NCBI GenBank assembly: GCA_949317995.1
Contig: OX439036.1
Coordinates: 8,412,356-8,476,355, forward strand
Direction: 5' to 3'
DNA from: Acholoe squamosa
Taxonomy: Eukaryota; Annelida; Polychaeta; Phyllodocida; Polynoidae
DNA length: 64,000 bases
In this document: one piece after another, positions 1 through 10,127 of the stretch
Numbering within the stretch: the first letter of the stretch is position 1
Layout: each line of letters begins with the position of its first letter
Program-made: the position numbers and the translations under genes
Notes under the pieces: model-generated
What the model was told of the DNA's origin: nothing
The model's input: the letters and a program-made list of their open reading frames with translations, nothing else
Databases searched by the model: none

Positions 1-372
1 TCGCTGACGTGTGGGAGACCTCGCTGACGTGTGGGAGACCTCGCTGACGTGTGGGAGACCTCGCTGACGTGTGGGAGACCTCACTGATCGTGTGGGAGAT
101 CTCATTGGTGTGTGGGAGATCTCACTGGTATGTGGGAAATCTCACTGATCGTGTGGGAGATCTCATCGATGTTTGGGAGATCTTATCGATGTGTGGGAGA
201 TCTCACTGATGTGTGGGAGATCTCATTGATGTGTGGGAGATCTCACTGATGTGTGAGAGATCTCATTGATGTGTGGGAGATCTCACTGATGTGTGGGAGA
301 TCTCATTGATGTGTGGGAGATCTCATTGATGTGTGGGAGATCTCACTGATGTGTGGGAGATCTCACTGGTGA
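1..372 (-). repeat. 20-bp tandem leader repeat
   Basis: About 18 units of a 20-21 bp motif (plus strand TCGCTGACGTGTGGGAGACC and variants with GGGAGATCTCA). It lies just inside the primer-binding site of the minus-strand LTR element. The same array in the same place is found in the plus-strand copy at 9325-9765, so it belongs to the element's 5' leader and is not a separate satellite. Units near the left edge are nearly identical, while those nearer the LTR are more diverged. Confidence 0.9.
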
Positions 373-1809
373 CCTTGGTGGACATGGTGTCAAGGTCACT
401 GGGTGGGTGGAGTGGTGTTTACTGTGTGTATGATTGTTTTCAGTAGTGTTGCCAGCTTAATTTTTAGAGAGCATTAGGTAATTTGGGATCTTAGTAGGAT
501 GTTCTCCACCACTTTGTCATACTAGTTTATTGGCATGATCAAGTTGTCATATGAGAAATATCATATGACTAGTGGTGTATGGAGTAATTACCTCAAGGCT
601 CTTATAAATAGTGTTATTTCCAGTTGTCACTGGTTTATTCAGCTTTAGGCAACATGTAAGAAATATCAATCATACAGTAGTTAGTATGTAGGTAATTTGT
701 ACATACAGTAAATATACAGTAAGTTATAAAGTATAATGTTCTGTTCCACTCCACCTGTGAGGTAATAATAATACAATGTCCAGCATAGTTCTAGGTGGGC
801 TCCCACACCTAGCTCCTGACCTGCTGCTTAGAGGAATAATGTAATAATGGATAACTTTACCCTCTGGTGGAAGTCTTGAGGAAGATACCCCCTGGCCACT
901 AATGATGGAAACCGATGCCTGTCTAGCATAGTTTCACCATAGTGCAGTGGTATAGCAGGTAGCATGAGATGACTGGAGATGTTACCTCTAGAGCGGTTCT
1001 TGGTGTTCTGTCCTCCTGGAGGTGCAGGCAGGCTATTTGTAGCAAATCTTGGAAAAGCACCTCCAGACTGACTGGGGCCAGTAGCATCTGCCTAACTCTA
1101 CAATTGTTAGAGGGGAGCCTTTCATGTGTCACTGAGTGCACAAAGGACCCCCATGGGCGCCGCTGTGTCCCCCATTGTCTTGGTCGGTTCTGTAACTTCA
1201 AACCCTCGTAACTCGGTCGTTTACGCAGCTACAACCGCCATTTTGCGCATGCGCGGAGTTGAATATGCCAATTTTAAACTGCCCGCTGGATAGGCGCGTA
1301 ACTTGCACCGGTTCGTCTGTAGTGCACTCGGAGGTCGATTCAGTCTCCATGGCGTAACTTCCTTAATAATGGGAGTTTTGATATTTGACCTAGCTTGCTC
1401 AGGAGCGACGCTAGAGCGACCGGACGGTTATGGCGTCGTGCTTATGTAACCCATTGTTCAGTTATTAGAGTGCTCAGACACTCATGACGGCGTCAGCGGT
1501 GCTCAGGCACCCGTGACGGCCGGTTGCATTCACTTACAACTTATTAGTTTGTGCACTGAACCATGAGGTCGCACACTGAGACCCTCATTTTTATTATATT
1601 GTGCAGTGAACCATTAGGTCGGAGCCTTTGATGTCAGAAACTCTGTCTAACTGACTCTGGCTGGTGTGCAGTGGGGCATGAACGCTCTTATACAAAGTTT
1701 GAGCGCTCTTATAGCTCTTAGAACCAACCTATGTATTAATTTCATAGATATTCTTTGATTAATACAGTAATATGTTACAATTTATGGAATAATAAAATGG
1801 TATATCATA
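1..1809 (-). mobile_element. 5' end of a minus-strand gag-env family LTR retroelement
   Basis: Read on the minus strand, this is the LTR (515-1809), a primer-binding site rc at about 499-512, and a tandem-repeat leader running off the left edge of the window. It aligns throughout with the complete plus-strand LTR at 7829-9177 and its leader at 9178-9765, but is clearly more diverged than the plus copies are from each other. The LTR ends are TATGAT and ATGACA (as read on the minus strand), imperfect inverted termini like those of the plus copies. Its gag and other genes lie outside the window. It sits head to head with the plus-strand array that begins at 3827. The short ORFs inside it are LTR sequence read by chance. 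Confidence 0.8.
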
Positions 1810-1856
1810 AAAGCATCCAAAATAAATGTTGTCTTGATAAGAGACAGGGTTGTCCC

Positions 1857-1992
1857 CTAGATGATCCTCTGATAGTTGTTAATTAGTACAGTGTGACTAG
1901 CAACCCTCTTCATCTGGTTATAGCTCTCACAGAGGTATTTACCTCCATCTTCACTCACTATGAAGTGTGCACATTGGGTATCCTGCTGACAC
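1857..1992 (-). CDS. Orphan last exon of a CTLD-PAN lectin-like gene
   Basis: This is a 136-bp terminal exon on the minus strand. It is preceded by a good splice acceptor (CTATTCCAG), starts with one nucleotide of a split codon, and ends at the TAG whose complement is 1857-1859. It encodes a CQQDTQCAHFIVSEDGGKYL-type segment, the PAN/apple-like C-terminal half that closes CTL-A and CTL-B. Its length is identical to the CTL-B last exon. No matching upstream exons are seen on the minus strand to its right; that side holds a plus-oriented minisatellite and plus exon. It is therefore an exon remnant or the end of a gene broken by rearrangement. Confidence 0.7.
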
Positions 1993-2112
1993 CTGGAATA
2001 GAGTGTAACTTTATAAATCATGCATCCTTACTGTGCCATATTTCAAGTAAGTATACCATATGACTACTCAGCAGAAAGCCTATTATTTGCATAAGCTGGA
2101 TCTGAGTGTGCT

Positions 2113-3453
2113 TGCAGGTAGGTAGTAGTAGTGGTTCATGAAGCTACCAGGTGGTTTGGAAACAAACCCAGCTGTTAGCCCCTTCTCTATACACAAAGTC
2201 AGGTCCAGGTTGGGGTGTGATTGGAGGTAGGTAGTAGTAGTGGTTCATAAAGGTACCAGGTGGTATGGACACAGACCAGGCTGTTAGCCCCTCCTCTACA
2301 CACACAGTCGGATCTAGGGTGGGGTGTGCTTGGAGGTAGGTAGTAGTAGTGGTTCATGAAGGTACCAGGTGGTATGGACACATACCCAGCTGTTAGCCCC
2401 TCCTCTACACACACAATTAGGTGCAGGGTGGAGTGTGCTTGGAGGTAGGTAGTAGATCTAGTAGTGGTTCATGAAGGTACCAGGTGGTATGGAAACAGAC
2501 CCAGCTGTTAGCCCCTCCTCTACACACACAGTCAGGTCCAGGGTGGAGTGTGCTTGGAGGTAGGTAGTAGTAGTGGTTCATGAAGGTACCAGGTGGTATG
2601 GACACAGACCCAGCTGTTAGCCCCTCCTCTACACACACAGTCAGGTCCATGGTGGAGTGTGCTTGGAGGTAGGTAGAAGATCTAGTAGTGGTTCATGAAG
2701 GTACTAGGTGGTATGCACACAGACCCAGCTGTTAGCCCCTCCTCTACACACACAGTCAGTCCAGGGTGGAGTGTGCTTGGAGGTAGGTAGTAGATCTAGT
2801 AGTGGTTCATGAAGGTACCAGGTGGTATGGACACAGACCCAGCTGTTAGCCCCTCCTCTACACACACAGTCAGGTCAATGGTGGAGTGTGCTTGGAGGTA
2901 GGTAGTAGATCTAGTAGTGGTTCATGAAGGTACTAGGTGGTATGGAAACAAACCCAGCTGTTAGCCCCTCCTCTACACACACAGTCAGGTCCAGGGTGGA
3001 GTGTGCTTGGAGGTAGGTAGTAGTAGTGGTTCATGAAGGTACCAGGTAGTATGGAAACAAACCCAGCTGTTAGCCCCTCCTCTACACACACAGTCAGGTC
3101 CATGGTGGAGTGTGCTTGGAGGTAGGTAGAAGATCTAGTAGTGGTTCATGAAGGTACTAGGTGGTATGCACACAGACCCAGCTGTTAGCCCCTCCTCTAC
3201 ACACACAGTCAGTCCAGGGTGGAGTGTGCTTGGAGGTATGTAGTAGTAGTGGTTCATGAAGGTACCAGGTGGTATGCACACAGACCCAGCTGTTAGCCCC
3301 TCCTCTACACACACAGTCAGTCCAGGGTGGAGTGTGCTTGGAGGTAGGTAGTAGTAGTGGTTCATGAAGGTACCAGGTGGTATGCACACAGACCCAGCTG
3401 TTAGCCCCTCCTCTACACACACAGTCAGGTCAAGGGTGGAGTGTACTTGGAGG
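2113..3453 (+). repeat. Minisatellite, 12 units of about 108-117 bp, derived from a lectin linker exon
   Basis: Twelve head-to-tail units; each contains AGCTGTTAGCCCCTCCTCTA and GTGCTTGGAGGTAGGTAGTA. Some units carry a short extra AGATCT-containing block, which accounts for the length variation. The unit matches, in the same orientation, the linker exon plus splice donor of CTL-A (27948-28065) and more distantly that of CTL-B. It lies directly upstream of a plus-strand linker exon at 3488-3542. Long minus-strand ORFs across it are artefacts of the periodicity. A second array of the same unit lies inverted at 55625-56339. Confidence 0.9.
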
Positions 3454-3487
3454 AAAGTAGTATTACATACATGAAACTTTATATTAG

Positions 3488-3542
3488 ATAAAACAACGGT
3501 GTACAGCCATAATCGGGAGTCAGTAGACGAATGTGCTCTGAG
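3488..3542 (+). CDS. Linker exon of split lectin gene CTL-L
   Basis: This is a 55-bp candidate coding exon. The acceptor is TATATTAG, followed by two nucleotides completing a split codon, then 17 codons ending in ESVDECAL, then AG followed by donor GTAGGC. Start and end phases match the linker exons of CTL-A and CTL-B, and the SVDECAL ending is the same as in CTL-B. It would splice in frame to the last exon at 24456-24591. The intervening intron is occupied by the retroelement array 3827-24325. Signal-peptide and CTLD exons for this gene are not visible to the left, where the minisatellite and the minus-strand LTR element lie. The exact 5' boundary is inferred from phase. Confidence 0.55.
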
Positions 3543-3826
3543 GTAGGCCCTCCATGCAGTGGCAGAAATATGTTTTATCCCAAAATGCTCCAGATAATAT
3601 CAAGTTATCCTTGATAGTCTGTAGGTAATTGAAAGAACCACCCTTATGGTCTGATAGTTTTGACAAGTCAGGAGAGTGTCATTGCTAAGGTTTGATAACA
3701 AAGATACAGAGCCATATCTAGATGGATAACTCTTTTATGAGTTCTAATAGATCAACCTTCAAACAGAATGATTTAGCAATTTAAGGCTATTCATAAGCAC
3801 TAGTCATTCCTCCTTTCACATGGAAT

Positions 3827-4758
3827 TATCATATACCATTTTATTATTCTATAAATTCTAACATATTATTGTATTAATCAAAGAATATATAAGAAATTAA
3901 TACATAGGTTGGTTCTAAGAGCTATAAGAGCGCTCAAACTTTGTATAAGAGCGTTCATGCCCCACTGCACACCAGCCAGGTCAGTTATACATAGGTTACA
4001 ACATCAAAGGGTCCGACCTCATGGTCCACTGTACAATATAATAATTCTGAGGGTCTAATTCAGCGACCTCATGGTTCAGTGCACAAACTAATAAGTTGTA
4101 AGTGAATGCAAACGGCCGTCACGGGTGCCTGGGCACCGCAGACGCCGTCATGAGTGTCTCAGCACCCAAAACACTGAACAATAGGTTACATAAGCACGAC
4201 GCCATAACCTTCTGGTCACTCTAGCGTCGCTCCTGAGCGACCTAGGTCAAATATCAAAGCATTTATGGAAAGCCCATAATTAGACGGTCAAAATGAACCC
4301 AAGATCAAGGCGGAACTCTTATTATTAAGGAAGTTACGCCATGGAGACGGATTCGACCTCCGCATGCACTACAGACGAACCAGCGCAAGTTACGCACCTG
4401 GCAAGCATTAGTAACTTGGCATATTCAACTCTGCGCATGCCCAAAATGGCGGTTGTAACGGCATAAACTTTTGAGATATGAGGGTTTGAAGTTGCAGAAC
4501 CGACCAGGACAATGGGGGACACAGCGGCGTCCATGGGGGTCCTTTGTGCACCCAGTGACACATGAAAGACTCCCCTCAAACAATTGCAGAGTTAGGCAGA
4601 TGCCACTGGCCCCAGTCAGTCTGAGGTGCAATGCCAAGATTTGGTACAAATAGCCTGACTGCACCTCCTAGAAGGCAAATCTCCAGAACCGCTCCAGAAG
4701 TAACATCTCCAGTCATCTCCTGCTACCTGCTATACCACTGCACTATGGTGAAACTATG
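3827..4758 (+). repeat. 5' LTR of copy A, truncated
   Basis: Matches the first two thirds of the complete LTR at 7829-9177. It then switches, after GTGAAACTATGCT, to sequence equivalent to 14647 onward (ACCTGCCTACAGCC) in the env tail of copy B. The junction shows only a few bases of shared sequence (CT/GCT), as expected for a microhomology-mediated deletion. The missing segment covers the rest of the LTR, the leader, gag and most of env. Confidence 0.85.
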
Positions 4759-5662
4759 CTACCTGCCTACAGCCAAAGCATTTAGACTAGTCACCGAGCT
4801 GCCCCTACACAAATTGCTCCCAGATAAGAATCCTACCAAATTAAACCCTACAGAGGAAACCCACACCCCTTTCCTCACAATTCAGGAAACCCACACCCTG
4901 ATAATTGCTTTATTATTCACCCTGACCATCTACTCAGCCTACAGAATAATGAAGTACCTTAAGAAATTTGCACAGACACACTGTGGCAAGAAAAATGTGG
5001 CCAAGCGCACAAATCCCACAATATTTCAAAATATATTGTGGAGACTCAAACTTCACGCTACCCTTGAGGCCAATACCACATGAATTTGATGAGATTAAAT
5101 CAGCAGCTGCCCCGACCTATAAGGATATAGTGGTTAAAACCTTCCCACTACCTAGGCTATATTTACCTGGAATGGACCAGCAGTTATAACAACACAGAGA
5201 GGAGAATTTGCTTATCACCTCCCTCAGGTGATACACCTACCTTGGCGCACTAGGTTCAGTACCATACCAGCCCTTAAAAACAAAGGACTGTACTACTCCA
5301 TCCTTCTCCAGAATGATTGTGGCACCAGCCCGGTGACCATGACAGCACTGGAAAATACAACAGATATAATTATTGATGAACAACAGGAGGAGACCGCAAG
5401 GTCAAACATGCAGACTATTGCTAATTTCCTAAACCACCAGCCCTCCCCGGTGACTGTGGAAACAGCCTTGACTGCCCACAGCCTAGACTGCCCCCAGTCC
5501 ACCACCAGGAGACAACATATCAGAGACAGTATTCAGAACTTTTCGGACAATTTGCCGGCCCTGAAAAGGGCCTTTGGGATGGCGGGTTTTTTTTACACCC
5601 TAGGTTTCAGTCAGTCGGGTTTTTACCACAGAGCCTCGGGTTCAACACTAACGGGAGAGTAG
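4759..5662 (+). pseudogene. env C-terminal tail, copy A (frameshifted)
   Basis: This is the tail half of the env-like gene, nearly identical to 14647-15550. The second hydrophobic segment (around 4895-4950) is present. The reading frame is broken by indels at about 5020-5030 and 5155 relative to copy B. In its last part the copy-A frame runs on to 5662, because copy A has a TTG codon where copy B has the TAG stop at 15355-15357. The natural C-terminus of the family is therefore probably longer than copy B shows. There is no promoter or start of its own, so it is a dead fragment. Confidence 0.75.
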
Positions 5663-6240
5663 GAGTCCGATCCATACATGTGGCTGTGGTCACAATCCCA
5701 CTCAATAAGTCGGGCCTCCATCGATCCCAGTCCGTACTCAGCTGCCATAGATGGGTCCCCGGACGCCGCAAGATCAATGAAGGAGACTACCATCAAATAG
5801 TCCCACAACACTCGCTCACGCGGCCCGAAGTTAGAATCCATGGGCCAGAACCCTATATTAGTCAAGGCCCTGGCCAAAAGGGCCACAGTGGCCCCCCGAC
5901 GTAAGACTGAACCCAAAAAGTAGTGGCAGGAGTACATGTCAACCAGCACATCACCATGCTCACAGATCTCTCTGTAATTTTTCACTATATAGCCATAGTG
6001 TAGGGTCTGGTTGGCCTCCACCAGGGCCCTAGCCGGACTCCCCACCACCATCACCTGGGAGACAGGCAATTCAAGGATAGCTTGAAAGTGAGCCATGATG
6101 TTGCAGCAAAGGTTTCCAGTGAGGAACTGATACTCCAATACCAGCCACTCCCTCCTTAAATGGACACACCCCCCCCCACCCTGAACTGTCCACTGACACC
6201 AAGCTAGGCACTGCCACAGACACATGCCAGAATCTGGCAC
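5623..6240 (-). CDS. Antisense ORF in the element's 3' region, copy A (205 aa)
   Basis: This is an uninterrupted minus-strand ORF of 205 codons lying downstream of env and antisense to the element. I do not recognise the family. The composition is protein-like, mixed and without low complexity apart from a short Gly run near residue 25. It contains segments such as SQVMVVGSPARALVEANQTL and HGDVLVDMYSCHYFLG. The same ORF is open in copy B (15511-16131). The two copies differ here by a CA dinucleotide and a C in a homopolymer, which together add three bases and leave the frame open. It could be an antisense accessory gene of the element or a captured gene; chance cannot be excluded because the copies are young duplicates. 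Confidence 0.4.
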   Translation of the reverse strand: MPDSGMCLWQCLAWCQWTVQGGGGCVHLRREWLVLEYQFLTGNLCCNIMAHFQAILELPVSQVMVVGSPARALVEANQTLHYGYIVKNYREICEHGDVLVDMYSCHYFLGSVLRRGATVALLARALTNIGFWPMDSNFGPRERVLWDYLMVVSFIDLAASGDPSMAAEYGLGSMEARLIEWDCDHSHMYGSDSYSPVSVEPEALW

Positions 6241-6869
6241 CTAACACCTCAAGTGCCACCACTGCATGAGCACATCAGGGAGGAGATTCACATCTCATTC
6301 CTGACACACCTCCACTGTCAATGAAATTATCAAAGTATTGAAAAGAAAAATTGATTTAGAAAAAATATACACAGCCACTTGTTGATGTATAATATGAAAA
6401 TCTATGGTATTCTCACAAAATCGATGATTAATGCGCGCATATACGCGCAAATTGCAAATTGCAAATTGTAAATTGTACAAATCTAACATTAATATACATG
6501 AATGCAGGTAGATAACTAAGACAGTTCTTGTACCCACTAGCACTTGTATACTATACCAAGGTTTACTTAAGGTAACACACTTTAGGTATCCAAGAAAATT
6601 GTTGGAAAAATGAATGAAAAAAAAAAAAAATGTGGAGAAAAATTGTTGACATGAAAAATGTTTACTTAAGATACTCACCAAATAAATCTTTTTCAGGGAC
6701 ACATACTCAAAAAGGCTAGGGAAAAGTCAATTAAAAGCAGCGGCCCACTGCAGAAATTGCCAATTAATACACCCATATAGCAAGATAACAGAGTAACTCA
6801 GAGACAAACGAGCCTATTGTACATGAAGTACCTTGTTTTTCCGGTCCTCGGAAAAATTTGTCTCAAATC

Positions 6870-7560
6870 CCAAAAATTGGATGTTTGCACACTACATTGT
6901 ACATTTGTACCCAATTTGCAAACTATATTGCTATTTTGCACACTAGATTGTACGTTTGTACCCAATTTGCACACTAAAAATTGTATGTTTGCACACCAGA
7001 TTGTACGTTGTACCCAATTTGCACACTAAAATTGTATGTTTGCACACCAGATTGTACGTTTGTACCCAATTTGCAAACTAAATTGCTATTTTGCACGCTA
7101 GATTGTACGCTTGTACACAATTTGCACACTAAAATGTATGTTGCACATTATACTGTACGTTTGTACCCAATTCATACACTAAATAGGATTTTTGCAAAAT
7201 CAATATTTTCATGTGTAACCAAACTGAACGCAAAATTATATATTTGCGTACTAAAATTGTCAATTAGACGCAAAATTGTATATTTGCATACTAAAATTGT
7301 CAATTGAACGCAATATTGTAGATTTGCATACAAAAATTGTGAATTGAACGCAAAATTGCATATTTGCATACTAAAATTGTGAATTGAACGCGAAAACTAT
7401 ATATTTGCATACTAAAATTGTCAATTGAACGCAATTACATGCGAAATTGTAAATTTGCACACTAAAATTGTCATTTATGTTCAATTGCACGCTAAATTGA
7501 ACATTTAATGCCAAAATTGCACGCTATTTGCCAAATTGTATGTTGTACATAAAATTGGAA
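6870..7560 (+). repeat. AT-rich 3' noncoding tandem repeats, copy A
   Basis: Two adjoining sets of short diverged repeats. The first has a unit near 50 bp built around TGTACCCAATTTGCACACTA and TTGCACACCAGATTGTACG. The second, about 40 bp, is built around GAACGCAAAATTGTATATTT. The block is duplicated at 16765-17455 in copy B and lies between the antisense ORF and the polypurine tract before the next LTR, so it is part of the element's 3' untranslated region. Confidence 0.8.
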
Positions 7561-7828
7561 ATTTGTACCCAAAATTGAAGATACATAAGCAAATACACCC
7601 ATGTATGGTAAGATATAGAATTACGGAAATGTACTTATACCCAGGAGAAAATTGTATATATATACTGACAAAGCTCTACCACAAAAATTGTATTTGAAGC
7701 ACTCCCCATCACTTCAAATCCTCTTACAAACAGTATATAACTCCAAAATAAGGTAAAAATATATATATTGTACATTCCCTCGGCGAAATGACGGAGTTTC
7801 GCATTTTCTCAGGGGAGAGGGAGTATTC

Positions 7829-9177
7829 TATCATATACCATTTTATTATTCCATAAATTCTAACATATTATTATATTAATCAAAGAATATATAAGAAATA
7901 AATACATAGGTTGGTTCTAAGAGCTATAAGAGCGCTCAAACTTTGTATAAGAACTTTCATGCCCCACTGCACACCAGCCAGGTCAGTTATACATAGGTTA
8001 CAACATCAAAGGGTCCGACCTCATGGTCCACTGCACAATATAATAATTCTGAGGGTCTAATTCAGCGACCTCATGGTTCAGTGCACAAACTAATAAGTTG
8101 TAAGTGAATGCAAACGGCCGTCACGGGTGCCTGGGCACCGCAGACGCCATCATGAGTGTCTCAGCACCCAAAACACTGAACAATAGTTTACATAAGCACG
8201 ATGCCATAACATTCCGGTCGCTCTAGCGTCGCTTCTGAGCAACCTAGGTCAAATATCAAAGCATTTATGGAAAGCCCATAATTAGACGGTCAAAATGAAC
8301 CCAAGATTAAGGCAGAATTCTTATTATTAAGGAAGTTACGCTATGGAGACGGATTCGACCTCCGAATGCACTACAGACAAACCAGCGCAAGTTAAGCGCC
8401 TGGCAAGCGGGCATTAGTAACCTGGCATATTCCATTTTGCGCATGCCCAAAATGGCGGTTGTAACGGCGTAAACTTTAGAGATATGAGGGTTTGAAGTTG
8501 CAGAACCGACCAGGACAATGGGGGACACAGCGGCGTCCATGGGGGTCCTTTGTGCACCCAGTGACACATGAAAGACTCCCCTCAAACAATTGCAGAGTTA
8601 GGCAGATGCCACTGGCCCCAGTCAGTCTGAGGTGCAATGCCAAGATTTGGTACAAATAGCCTGACTGCACCTCCTAGAAGGCAGAATCTCCAGAACCGCT
8701 CCAGAAGTAACATCTCCAGTCATCTCCTGCTACCTGCTATACCACTGCACTATGGTGAAACTATGCTAGACAGGCATTGGTTTCCATCATTAGTGGCCAG
8801 AAGGTATCTTCCTCAAGACATCCACCAGAGGGTAAAGTTATTCATTATTACATTATTCCTCTAAGCAGCAGGTCAGGAGCTAGGTGTGGGAACCCACCTA
8901 GAACTATGCTGGACATTGTATTATTATTACCTCACAGGTGGAGTGGAACAGAACATTATACTTTATAAACTATTGTATATTTACTGTATACGGAAATTAC
9001 CTACATATTAACAACTGTGTGATTGATATTTCTTACATGTTGCCTAAAGCTGAATAAACCAGTGATAACTGGAAATAACACTAATTTCTATGAGCTTGAT
9101 GTATTTACTCCATACACCACTAGTCATGTGATATTTCTCATATGACAACTTGATCATGCATAATTACTAGTATGACA
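7829..9177 (+). repeat. Complete middle LTR (1349 bp)
   Basis: Preceded by the purine-rich tract AGGGGAGAGGGAG (7811-7823). It starts TATCATATACC and ends CTAGTATGACA, forming imperfect inverted termini (TATCAT/ATGACA). Three bases later comes TGGTGGAGAA, a primer-binding-site start. It serves as the 3' LTR of copy A and the 5' LTR of copy B. AATAAA-like signals are present near 9050. Short ORFs within it have no support as genes. Confidence 0.85.
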
Positions 9178-9180
9178 AAG

Positions 9181-9195
9181 TGGTGGAGAACATCC
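9181..9195 (+). promoter_or_regulatory. Primer-binding site of copy B
   Basis: TGGTGGAGAACATCC lies 3 bp after the LTR end. TGG is the complement of the tRNA CCA tail. The first ten bases, TGGTGGAGAA, are the same as those of the TRIM primer-binding site at 31006, so a tRNA ending in TTCTCCA would fit both. The match is shorter here (10 bases). Confidence 0.65.
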
Positions 9196-9324
9196 TACTA
9201 AGATCCCATTTCTCACAGGCTCATAGAAATTAAGCTGGCAACATTACTAAAAACAATCATACACACACAAAACCCCACTCCACCCACCCAGTGACCTTGA
9301 CACCATGTTCAAAAAGGTCACCAG

Positions 9325-9765
9325 TGAGATCTCCCACATACCAGTGAGATCTCCCACATACCAGTGAGATCTCCCACACATCAATGAGATCTCCAACACG
9401 ATCAGTGAGATCTCCCACATGTCAGTGAGGTCTCCCACACGTCAGTGAGGTCTCCCACACGTCAGTGAGGTCTCCCACACGTCAGTGAGGTCTCCCACAC
9501 GTCAGTGAGGTCTCCCAAACGTCAGTGAGGTCTCCCAAATGTCAGTGAGGTCTCCCACACGTCAGTGAGGTCTCCCACACGTCAGAGAGGTCTCCCACAC
9601 GTCAGAGAGGTCTCCCACACGTCAGTGAGGTCTCCCACACGTCAGAGAGGTCTCCCAAATGTCAGTGAGGTCTCCCACACGTCAGTGAGGTCTCCCACAC
9701 ATCAGAGAGGTCTCCCACACGTCAGAGAGGTCCCGTACACGTCAGTGAGGTCTCCCCACACATCA
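9325..9765 (+). repeat. 20-bp tandem leader repeat, about 22 units
   Basis: The consensus is GTCAGTGAGGTCTCCCACAC, more diverged at the LTR-proximal end (ACCAGTGAGATCTCCCACAT). It lies between primer-binding site and gag, as in the minus-strand copy at 1-372. It can be read as an ORF from 9565, but the repeat explains that. A role as an RNA packaging or dimerisation leader is possible but untested. Confidence 0.9.
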
Positions 9766-10127
9766 AGGTCTTATCAGTCAAGCTGGCAGAACAACACACA
9801 AAGACCTTACGTAGTCAGGGACCTGTTGAAGAGGTCTCCCTCCCACCTAGATCTAGGAGACCCACAGGGGGCAACACAGCCTCCAATACAACAGACCCAC
9901 ACTCAGCAGACCCCACACCACCCACCCTGTCTACTCAGGGAACAACCAGTTCTCAGGGATCCAACATTTCCCAGGGATCTCTACAGGACGCTCAACTCAC
10001 GCTATCTACCTCAGGGGAAGAAGGATCTGCCTCAGGGGGTGGATCCACACCCTCATCTAGATCTTCCACCCCAGCTCCGGCCTTTGACAGCCACTCCTCC
10101 AGAGACACTTCTCCCACACCCTCCATC

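Noticed and set aside
1-372. CRISPR-like regular repeats
   Set aside because: Units are head-to-tail without unique spacers and lie in a eukaryotic retroelement leader.
2199-3422. Long minus-strand ORFs with repeated GGANSWVCVHTTWYLHEPLL-like protein
   Set aside because: They are translations of the minisatellite antisense strand; the periodic unit lacks stops in some frames by chance. The same ORFs reappear at 55446-56374.
4334-4664. ORFs such as MRGVFHVSLGAQRTPMDAA repeated in several places
   Set aside because: They lie inside LTR copies (also 8307-8670 and 18198-18561) and repeat only because the LTR repeats.
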